Part shown: piece after piece, positions 1-7,552 of the stretch
Layout of the letters: every line of letters begins with the position of its first letter
Position numbering within the stretch: position 1 is the stretch's first letter
From: an uncultured Sulfitobacter sp.
GTDB taxonomy: Bacteria; Pseudomonadota; Alphaproteobacteria; Rhodobacterales; Rhodobacteraceae
Direction: 5' to 3'
Length of the DNA stretch: 64,000 nt
NCBI GenBank assembly: GCA_947501805.1
Contig: CANMXJ010000003.1
Location: forward strand, 310,001 to 374,000
Program-made: the position numbers and the translations under genes
Notes under the pieces: generated by a model
What the model saw: only the letters and a program-made list of their open reading frames with translations
The model's database searches: none
Told to the model about the DNA's origin: nothing

Positions 1-1896
1 ATCAAACCCGCCTTCAACGGCACCATCAAGCTGATGGCTGTGGCGTGGTCGCAGCGCGCGGTTGGGGAAGCATCACAAGATATCGTGGCCAAAGATCCAG
101 TTGTAGTGAGCGCTTCTTTGCCCCGTTTCCTCGCGCCCAAAGATGAAAGCCGCCTGTTGCTGGAGTTTGTGCATGCCGATGGTCCGGCGGGCGAAATGGC
201 ATTGCAGGTTTATGCAGATGCAGGTGTCGCATTGGGCAAGGTCGCAGCCAACGTGACGCTAAGCAATCAAGGATCTGCCAGCCTCAATATCCCAGTGACG
301 GGTCGCGAAGTTGGTGATCATTTGATCACCGTTGTTCTGAGAACACCTGACGGCACCGAACTGCGCAAGGTACTGACGTTGCCTGTGCGCGACAACGATC
401 CCGAAGTAGCAATCACACGGCAGTTCGCGCTTGGTATCGGGGAGAGTTTTACCTTCGATAGCAACGTGTTCGCGGGCTTTCGTCCCGGTTCGGCCAATGC
501 CACACTGACTGGCGGACCACTGGCGCGTTTTGATGTGCCGGGTTTTTTGCAACTGCTTGACCGTTATCCTTATGGCTGTACCGAACAGGTAACGTCCGGT
601 GCATTGCCGCTGCTCTATCTCAGTTCCATCGCGCAAGAATCCGGACTTGGCGAACCTGCACAGCTAAGTGAGAAAATCAGCCAAGCAATCGCCCGCATCT
701 TGGCCCGTCAGTCCAGCAATGGTGCCTTTGGCATGTGGTCTGCGCAATCGGGTGAGTTCTGGCTGGATGCCTATGTTACCGACTTCCTGTCGCGGGCGCG
801 CAGTCAGGGCCACACTGTGTCAGATCTTGCTTTCAGTCTTGCGATGGACAACCTGCGCAACCGGATCAACTATGCGCCCGATTTTGACAGGGGCGGCGAA
901 GACATCGCCTATGCCCTGCTGGTGCTGGCCCGTGAAGGGGCGGCAAGCATGGGAGACCTGCGCTATTATGCTGACACCAAAGCGCAGGATTTTGCGACCC
1001 CCTTGGCGGTCGCCCAGCTCGGTGCCGCATTGGCTGCTTATGGCGACCCTGTGCGTGCGGACTCTATGTTTCGTCGTGCCGGTACGATGCTGACCGTTAC
1101 AGGTGACGGACGACAATGGCGCGATGATTTCGGCACGCCGTTGCGTGATACGGCGGCAGTATTGAAATTGAGCGCCGAGGCAGGAAGTGCTGCCGTTGAT
1201 CCGGCCAACCTAGTGTCGTTGATCCAGCGCGATAGCCGCGGCCTATCCACACAAGAGGCGGCCCAGCTTGTGATGGCGGCTCATGCGCTGAGTTCGCCGG
1301 ATGCCACGCCCGGTTTGCGTGTGGATGGTGTCGCAGCAAGTAGTCTTGTGGTGCAGCGGTTGAGCGATCGGAAGGGCGGCACATCGGTGATCGAGAACAT
1401 CAGCGCCATGCCAATGGACGTCACGATGACAACCTACGGCGTGCCCGAGGTCGCACCACTTGCGGATGGCTATGGTTACAGAATCGTGCGCAACATCTAC
1501 AAGATGGACGGTACACTGTCAGAGGGGCCGGTTTCATCAGGTGAACGCTTGGTCGTTGTGATCGAAGTTACCCCGTTTGAGAGTATTGGCGCACGTTTGA
1601 TTGTGGATGATCCGCTGCCAGCAGGTTTCGAGATCGACAATCCCAACCTGTTGCGCAGTGGTGAGGTGTCAGCACTGGACTGGCTGAAAACCAAAGAGGC
1701 CGAAACCGCTGAGTTCCGCTCTGACCGTTTCATCGCTGCGGTAAACCATCGCACGGCTGAGCCTTTCCGCCTTGCGTATGTCGTGCGTGCCATAACGCCG
1801 GGCACATACCACCATCCTGCCGCAACAGTTGCTGATATGTACCGTGCCGAATACCGCGCCAACACAGGCACAGGCAGAGTGACAGTTGCACCATGA
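1..1896 (+). CDS. Alpha-2-macroglobulin family protein, 3' part
   Basis: This is the C-terminal 631 residues of a bacterial alpha-2-macroglobulin; the open frame runs off the left edge, so the start and any signal or lipobox are not visible. A thioester signature GCTEQ (codons at 574-588) lies about residue 192-196 of the visible part. In this family it forms the internal Cys-Gln thioester that traps attacking proteases. The helical thioester domain and the C-terminal receptor-like domain follow. The stop overlaps the pbpC start by 4 nt. A2M genes paired with PBP1C genes are a known arrangement, taken to combine protease trapping with peptidoglycan repair in the periplasm. Family assignment is firm; the exact substrate is not known. 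Confidence 0.93.
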   Translation: MKPAFNGTIKLMAVAWSQRAVGEASQDIVAKDPVVVSASLPRFLAPKDESRLLLEFVHADGPAGEMALQVYADAGVALGKVAANVTLSNQGSASLNIPVTGREVGDHLITVVLRTPDGTELRKVLTLPVRDNDPEVAITRQFALGIGESFTFDSNVFAGFRPGSANATLTGGPLARFDVPGFLQLLDRYPYGCTEQVTSGALPLLYLSSIAQESGLGEPAQLSEKISQAIARILARQSSNGAFGMWSAQSGEFWLDAYVTDFLSRARSQGHTVSDLAFSLAMDNLRNRINYAPDFDRGGEDIAYALLVLAREGAASMGDLRYYADTKAQDFATPLAVAQLGAALAAYGDPVRADSMFRRAGTMLTVTGDGRQWRDDFGTPLRDTAAVLKLSAEAGSAAVDPANLVSLIQRDSRGLSTQEAAQLVMAAHALSSPDATPGLRVDGVAASSLVVQRLSDRKGGTSVIENISAMPMDVTMTTYGVPEVAPLADGYGYRIVRNIYKMDGTLSEGPVSSGERLVVVIEVTPFESIGARLIVDDPLPAGFEIDNPNLLRSGEVSALDWLKTKEAETAEFRSDRFIAAVNHRTAEPFRLAYVVRAITPGTYHHPAATVADMYRAEYRANTGTGRVTVAP

Positions 1897-3914
1897 TCCA
1901 TCGTTTCGCCCCTTTTGCGTTGGTGGTGGTCCTTGGTTTGGGCGCAGGTTTGCGCGATCGCTTTGACACATGGGTCGCGCAGACCGAAGTGCCGCCGGTT
2001 TTGGTTGAAACCTCAGTGGAGGTGCGGGACCGTTCAGGTGCGTTGATGCGTGTTTTTCCGGTTGAAAACGGGCGTATCAGAATGGGCCTGACGCTTGATC
2101 AGGTTGACGCTGAATACCTTGAGATGTTGATCGCATATGAGGACAAGCGGTTCTACCGGCACGGTGGCGTCGATCTGTTGGCAGCCCTGCGTGCAGGCCT
2201 GCAGGCGATCTGGCAGGGGGAGGTTGTATCCGGCGGATCGACCCTGAGCATGCAGGTGGCACGCCTGCTGGAAAATTCGGGAACCGGGCGCTGGCACGGC
2301 AAGCTAAGACAGGTACGGTTGGCGTTGGCGTTAGAGAAACGTCTGAGCAAGAAGCAAATTCTGACCCTCTATCTGGCCCACGCGCCCTACGGTGGCGCAG
2401 TTGAAGGTCTGCGCGCCGGATCACTGGCTTGGTTTGGAAAAGAACCAGCACGTTTGACCACGGCGGAGGCAGCTTTGTTGGTCGCGCTGCCCCAAGCCCC
2501 TGAAATGCGTCGTCCGGACCGGCGTCCCGACGCTGCAATACAGGCGCGCGCGCGTGTATTGGCGCGTGTTCATGCGCCTGACCAGACACATCTTGCGCCT
2601 GTCCCACGAAGAATGCGCCCGTTTGTGCGTCTGGCACCGCATTTGACGGACAAACTTTACTCCTTAGACCCATTCGCGCGGCGGCATGATTTGACTTTGG
2701 ACGCCCGTTTGCAGCGCCAGATGGAACAACTTGCGACGCGTGCGGTGCGTGGGCAAGCCACCGGCGTTTCGGCTGCAATCGTTGTTGCGGATCATCGCAG
2801 CGGCGAAGTGTTGGCTTCTGTTGGCTCTCCTGAATACGCCGCGCAGAACGGCACTTTGGGATTTGTCGATATGACCCGCGCGGTGCGATCTCCGGGCTCG
2901 ACGTTGAAACCTTTGATCTACGGATTGGCCTTCGATCAGGGCTTGGCGCATCCCGACACGGTGATTGACGATTCACCCGTATCCTTCGGTCGCTACGCAC
3001 CGCAGAATTTTGACGGCCAGTTTCGCGGAGAACTTACAGTGCGCGAAGCATTGCAGCTTTCGCTGAACATTCCGCCGGTTTTATTGATGCAGGAACTGGG
3101 TCCGGCCCGCCTGATGGCAGCATTGCGCAAGGGCGGTGCCGACCCGCAAGTGCCGGGTGGAAATGCAGGGCTGGCAGTTGCACTGGGGGGTGTCGGGCTG
3201 GCGCTGAACGATCTGGTGCAACTTTATGGCGGGTTGGCGCAGAACGGTGAGGTGCATCCACTGGTCTGGCAACAAAGCCAGACGGAATCCATACGCATCC
3301 TGTCGCGCAGTGCCGCGTGGCAGGTGGCGCATATTCTGGCGAGCATCTCCCCACCGCAGGGCCACGGCGCGCAGGCCAAAGGTATCGCTTATAAAACGGG
3401 CACGTCATACGGCCACCGCGATGCTTGGGCAATTGGATTTGATGGCGCACATGTGATCGGTGTCTGGATGGGTCGCCCCGATGGAACACCGGTGCCGGGG
3501 GCGTTCGGTGGCGAGCTGGCCGCACCTGTCTTGTTCGAAGCATTCAACCGTCTGAAGCCACGTCCTGTGCCGCTTTCGCCCCCGCCGCCCGAAACATTGA
3601 TCCTTAGTACTTCCGCATTGCCTGTTCCGCTGCAAAAGTTCCGCAGCCGATATGCCATATTTGCGCGCGCGCCTAATGCGCCCAAAGTACAATTTCCGCC
3701 TGATGGTGCCGTTTTGCGTATGAGTGACGAAGGTGTTCCACTCAAGATGGCCGCAGGGGTTTTGCCATTTACTGTCTTGGTTGACGGTACGCCGAAGTTG
3801 ACGGGCCTGCGCCAGCGCAGCACACAATTGCCCCTAACAGAACGTGGTTTTTCAAGGATATCGGTGATTGATGCCAAGGGGCGTTCATCCAGTGTGAACA
3901 TCCGGCTTCAATAG
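1893..3914 (+). CDS. pbpC: Penicillin-binding protein 1C (bifunctional glycosyltransferase/transpeptidase)
   Basis: This 673-residue inner-membrane protein has an N-terminal anchor, then a glycosyltransferase (GT51) domain with EDKRFYRHGGVD and GGSTLSMQ. A transpeptidase domain follows, with the catalytic SxxK as SPGSTLKP, an SLN motif and KTGTSYGHRDAW. The C-terminal roughly 90 residues, after a proline-rich linker, fit the BiPBP_C domain typical of PBP1C. It polymerises and cross-links peptidoglycan in the periplasm. The ATG start overlaps the stop of the alpha-2-macroglobulin gene (ATGA), so the two are translationally coupled. All catalytic motifs look intact. Confidence 0.95.
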   Translation: MIHRFAPFALVVVLGLGAGLRDRFDTWVAQTEVPPVLVETSVEVRDRSGALMRVFPVENGRIRMGLTLDQVDAEYLEMLIAYEDKRFYRHGGVDLLAALRAGLQAIWQGEVVSGGSTLSMQVARLLENSGTGRWHGKLRQVRLALALEKRLSKKQILTLYLAHAPYGGAVEGLRAGSLAWFGKEPARLTTAEAALLVALPQAPEMRRPDRRPDAAIQARARVLARVHAPDQTHLAPVPRRMRPFVRLAPHLTDKLYSLDPFARRHDLTLDARLQRQMEQLATRAVRGQATGVSAAIVVADHRSGEVLASVGSPEYAAQNGTLGFVDMTRAVRSPGSTLKPLIYGLAFDQGLAHPDTVIDDSPVSFGRYAPQNFDGQFRGELTVREALQLSLNIPPVLLMQELGPARLMAALRKGGADPQVPGGNAGLAVALGGVGLALNDLVQLYGGLAQNGEVHPLVWQQSQTESIRILSRSAAWQVAHILASISPPQGHGAQAKGIAYKTGTSYGHRDAWAIGFDGAHVIGVWMGRPDGTPVPGAFGGELAAPVLFEAFNRLKPRPVPLSPPPPETLILSTSALPVPLQKFRSRYAIFARAPNAPKVQFPPDGAVLRMSDEGVPLKMAAGVLPFTVLVDGTPKLTGLRQRSTQLPLTERGFSRISVIDAKGRSSSVNIRLQ

Positions 3915-3984
3915 TGGCAAACTGCCGCCACTGTGTTGGCATTATTCTTGTTGCTGCATAAGCGATGCTGTATCCAAAAACGCA

Positions 3985-4635
3985 ATGAAACACCTCCTTG
4001 CCTTGTTGTTTTGCCTGTTTAGTGTCGCCCCTTTGGGCGCGCACCCGCATATCTTTGTCGATACCGGATTGGACTTGCGGTTTGACGCGCAAGGCCGCCT
4101 GACGGAGGTGCGCATTATCTGGGCCTACGACGAATTCTATTCGCTGCTTATTACCGAAGATCGTGGGTTGGACCCTGATTTTGATGGCGTCCTAACGGAA
4201 GCGGAAAAGGAAGATCTTATCGGCTTTGACATGCAATGGACCGAAGGTTTTAACGGTGATCTGGTGATCATGCAGGGCGATCGCATTTTGACCCTTTCAG
4301 GTCCGATGGAGGCGACCGCCGTGTATGAAGACGCCCGCATCACTACGACGCATGTACGCCGCGTTGATGTTGATCAAACAATAGGTTTGCCGATTGAGGT
4401 GAAGCCCTATGATGCGACCTATTACACCGCCTATGATATTACCCTGCCGGTACGGATTGAGGGTGCAGATAATTGTCGTAAAAGAGTTGAAACGCCGGAT
4501 ATTGATGCGCGACTGATGGAAGTGCGGGATCAGTTGAATGCGCTGGATAGTGACATGACGGCGGAAGAAGCGGGTATGCCCGACATTGGCATCCTGCTGG
4601 CCAGTACGGTGGTCGTGACATGCGCTACGCCCTAA
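3985..4635 (+). CDS. DUF1007 family periplasmic protein
   Basis: This 216-residue protein has a clear signal peptide (MKHLLALLFCLFSVAPLGAHPH). The mature start AHPHIFVDTGLDLRFD is typical of DUF1007 proteins, whose first histidines may bind metal. The segment around residues 55-75 (DPDFDGVLTEAEKEDL) resembles an EF-hand-like acidic loop. Its 3' end overlaps the NicO transporter gene by 16 nt. DUF1007 proteins commonly sit next to NicO nickel/cobalt transporters and are assumed to be periplasmic partners of them. The function is inferred from context. A second cysteine pair (Cys residues near 162 and 214) could form a disulfide. Confidence 0.85.
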   Translation: MKHLLALLFCLFSVAPLGAHPHIFVDTGLDLRFDAQGRLTEVRIIWAYDEFYSLLITEDRGLDPDFDGVLTEAEKEDLIGFDMQWTEGFNGDLVIMQGDRILTLSGPMEATAVYEDARITTTHVRRVDVDQTIGLPIEVKPYDATYYTAYDITLPVRIEGADNCRKRVETPDIDARLMEVRDQLNALDSDMTAEEAGMPDIGILLASTVVVTCATP

Positions 4636-5513
4636 GCATTGCGGCCCTTGCCGTTGTCGCCGCTCTTGGCTGGTTCTGGTTCAGCGGTGGATTTGACCGC
4701 TTGGGGTTTTGGGCGGCGGATCAGCAACGCGATTTCCAGAACGGGATTGCACGCGCCCTGCGCCAAATCCGGGCAGGTGATCTGGCGGCGGTTTCGACCT
4801 TGCTGACTGCGTGTTTTGCGTACGGTCTTGTCCATGCGGCGGGTCCGGGTCATGGCAAGGTTTTGATTGGCGGCTATGGGTTTGCACGCAAGGTGCCGAT
4901 GCTGCGCCTGTCGTTGATTGCGCTCGCCGCTTCTCTTGGTCAAGCAGTAACAGCGGTGGTCTTGGTCTATGCCGGCGTATTGGTTCTGAACCTTGGTCGC
5001 GCAGCGATGGTGGATATGACAGAAGCCGTGATGGCTCCGGTTAGTTATGGTGCCATTGCGTTGATTGGTCTTTGGTTGATCTGGCGCGGTGTGCGTAAAC
5101 TGATGCCCGCCGCACATGATCATGCGCATCAGGGCGACGGGGATACCTGCTCAAGCTGTGGCCATGCCCATGGCCCTTCTCTGGATCAGGTCGAGCAGGC
5201 AGGCACCTTGCGCGATGCTGCTGTGTTGATCGCCGGTATCGCGGTTCGTCCCTGCACGGGTGCGTTGTTTGTATTGATCATCACATGGCAGATGGGCATC
5301 GGCGGGTTAGGCGTTGCCGGTGCTTTTGCGATGGCTTTTGGTACGGCTTTGATTACCATTTTTGTGGGGTTGGCCGCAGGTTCGTTGCGCGGCGGAATGT
5401 TAGCTGGCCTAAACGGATCGGCACAGATGGCGCGGGCCGGGGCAGGCATCGAGGTCATCGCTGGACTGGTAGTGGTTTTCCTCGCAGGGGGCCTGTTATT
5501 GCGGGCGCTTTAG
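4620..5513 (+). CDS. NicO-family nickel/cobalt efflux transporter
   Basis: This 297-residue membrane protein has about six predicted segments. The motif HAAGPGHGK at about residues 78-86 is the conserved metal-site helix of NicO/RcnA proteins. A histidine/cysteine-rich cytoplasmic loop follows at about residues 165-185 (HDHAHQ, then CSSCGHAHG). The motif RPCTGALFVL matches the second NicO signature. It is expected to export Ni2+ or Co2+, perhaps together with the DUF1007 protein encoded upstream, whose gene it overlaps. The Cys-X2-Cys next to His residues suggests it could also sense soft or borderline metals. Its stop overlaps the end of the convergent gene on the other strand by 4 nt. Confidence 0.88.
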   Translation: MRYALSIAALAVVAALGWFWFSGGFDRLGFWAADQQRDFQNGIARALRQIRAGDLAAVSTLLTACFAYGLVHAAGPGHGKVLIGGYGFARKVPMLRLSLIALAASLGQAVTAVVLVYAGVLVLNLGRAAMVDMTEAVMAPVSYGAIALIGLWLIWRGVRKLMPAAHDHAHQGDGDTCSSCGHAHGPSLDQVEQAGTLRDAAVLIAGIAVRPCTGALFVLIITWQMGIGGLGVAGAFAMAFGTALITIFVGLAAGSLRGGMLAGLNGSAQMARAGAGIEVIAGLVVVFLAGGLLLRAL

Positions 5514-7552
5514 CGACGACCTTCGCGCAGCCACGCCACTGTGATCAGGGCAACTGACAGAAGCAGGACCAGCCAACCTGGCAGGATTGCAGTTTGCCGG
5601 ATATCACGCGTTTCATAGGCACCACGCGGCGTAATGCCCAGCCAGCCACGTCCTGCAGCGGGTCGTCCGATACGTACATTGCGCAGACGAGGTACGCCTT
5701 CCTCAATCCGTGCGATGCCGCCTCTCAAAGACGTGACAACGGGATCAAGTGCATCACCGCTCGCAATTGTTTCGACAAATTCGCGTGGTGCAGATGGACC
5801 AAGACCGATAACAGTTGATTGATCGCCATTGTCCAAGCGATACAATCCGATCTCTGGCCCCTGATAATTTCCCTCAAAGACACCGGCGGCCCCTTCCAAC
5901 AACGGGAGTTCGGTCACACTGCCATCCGGTGCGGTGATTGTTACGGGCGGGACGGTCTCACCCAAAGTCCGGCGCGTGATCCGCATGGACTGACCTTCGG
6001 CATTTGCGGTCAGGGATTCTTCTTCCAGTTCGGGTTCTTTCATCATCCAGTGGGCAAGCCGGCGCAGTATCTCCAACTGTGGCCCACCGCCTTCATATCC
6101 GCGGCTCCAGAGCCACGCATGATCAGACGCGAGCAAGGCGACGCGCCCTTCATCTACACGGTTCAGCACCAAGAGCGGGCGTCCGTCGATCCCCTCCATC
6201 ACGACATTGCCCTGTGGTTCCGCCACATCTATCTGGCGCAGCCAGCGGCCCCAGTCACCGTTACCGGGCAGGTTTGTCGTGACCGGATGGCGTTCCCCCA
6301 GTTCGGTTACTGCCGGGCTATAGGGGTCTTCGAGAACGCGTGCGGTCGGGGTTGCGGGGATTACAGCCCCTAGAGGCGAGCGGTAAATACTGTCGGCGCT
6401 GGCAAAGTCAGGCCCTGCCGCGACCAGAACAGCACCGCCCTTGCGCACATACTGCGCAACATTGTCGAGATAGAGCGCAGGCAGGATGCCACGGCGCTGA
6501 TAGCGATCAAAAATGATCAGATCAAAGTCTTCGATCTTTTCCATGAACAATTCACGGGTCGGAAAGGCGATGAGCGAAAGTTCATTCACAGGCACGCCAT
6601 CCTGCTTTTCCGGTGGCCGCAGGATAGTGAAATGCACGAGATCCACGGAGCTGTCGGATTTGAGCAGATTGCGCCATGTGCGACCACCCGGATGTGGCTC
6701 GCCACTGACAAGTAGCACGCTCAGTCGGTCGCGTACGCCGTTCATTTGGATCACTGCGGCGTTGTTGCGGTCGGTCAATTCGCCCTCGGCCACAGGCAGG
6801 GAAAACCGGATCACATTGCGCCCGCCATGGGGCAGGGTAATCGGCAGCTCAAGATCCTGCCCGATCGGGACGCGGAAGGTCTGGGGGGGCTCTCCGTCGA
6901 TGGATATATCCAGTGGGGCAAGTTCCTGATCTTCGGGTGCTGCGCCCAGATCATCAATGCGCAAGGTCAAAGTTACGGCCTCACCAATGATTGCAAAAGC
7001 GGGCGCATTGCGCACGGTCAGACGGCGGTCCCAATCCGTTTCCTTGCCCGTTATCACCAGATGCATCGGCGCGGGTAAATCAATCGGCAGATCACCATCG
7101 TGGACACGACCGTCACTAATCGCAAGGATGCCTGCGATCCGTGCGCGCGGTTCCTCGGCCAGCGCATCAGTGATGGCAGTCATGATTTGCGTGCCAGCAT
7201 CGCCCGCGCCATCTGGAACACTGATGCGGCGCAGTTCGGTGTTCGGTCGGGCTGTAATTTGCGCGGCCAGTGTATCCGCTGCTTGCTTGGTTTGATCGGG
7301 GCGCTCGCCAAGCCTTTGACTCGCACTTTCATCCTCGATGAGCAGCACGATATCACTCAGCGGTGCACGATCTTCTTGTTGGTAGGACGGATTGGCCAGC
7401 GCGCCCAAGACAACCGCAGCCGCCAGCCCCCGCAATGGCCAACCATTCAGGCCGCGCAGGATCGCCAGAATCAAGCCAAGCAATGCAATAATCGCGACAA
7501 CAATCAGCAGTGAAACGGGGATCAGCGGATCATAAACAATCGTTGCGGTCAT
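5510..7552 (-). CDS. Large membrane protein with VWA-like and glutamine-amidotransferase-like domains
   Basis: This 680-residue protein has two N-terminal membrane helices (about residues 10-30 and 38-54) and one at the C-terminus (LPGWLVLLLSVALITVAW). Between them lies a VWA-like segment (DIVLLIEDESAS at about residue 66) and a class-I glutamine-amidotransferase-like fold around DLIIFDRYQRRG and GGAVLVAAGPDF. I see no Cys-His-Glu triad, so it is probably a non-catalytic fold. It is the last gene of the MoxR-DUF58-DUF4159 operon and overlaps the preceding gene by 4 nt (ATGA). By analogy to Bat operons it would act at the membrane with a MoxR chaperone. That role is inference. Confidence 0.8.
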   Translation of the reverse strand: MTATIVYDPLIPVSLLIVVAIIALLGLILAILRGLNGWPLRGLAAAVVLGALANPSYQQEDRAPLSDIVLLIEDESASQRLGERPDQTKQAADTLAAQITARPNTELRRISVPDGAGDAGTQIMTAITDALAEEPRARIAGILAISDGRVHDGDLPIDLPAPMHLVITGKETDWDRRLTVRNAPAFAIIGEAVTLTLRIDDLGAAPEDQELAPLDISIDGEPPQTFRVPIGQDLELPITLPHGGRNVIRFSLPVAEGELTDRNNAAVIQMNGVRDRLSVLLVSGEPHPGGRTWRNLLKSDSSVDLVHFTILRPPEKQDGVPVNELSLIAFPTRELFMEKIEDFDLIIFDRYQRRGILPALYLDNVAQYVRKGGAVLVAAGPDFASADSIYRSPLGAVIPATPTARVLEDPYSPAVTELGERHPVTTNLPGNGDWGRWLRQIDVAEPQGNVVMEGIDGRPLLVLNRVDEGRVALLASDHAWLWSRGYEGGGPQLEILRRLAHWMMKEPELEEESLTANAEGQSMRITRRTLGETVPPVTITAPDGSVTELPLLEGAAGVFEGNYQGPEIGLYRLDNGDQSTVIGLGPSAPREFVETIASGDALDPVVTSLRGGIARIEEGVPRLRNVRIGRPAAGRGWLGITPRGAYETRDIRQTAILPGWLVLLLSVALITVAWLREGRR

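Noticed and set aside
2077-3000. A 307-codon open frame on the - strand
   Set aside because: It is antisense to pbpC; arginine/proline-rich low-complexity sequence typical of a shadow.
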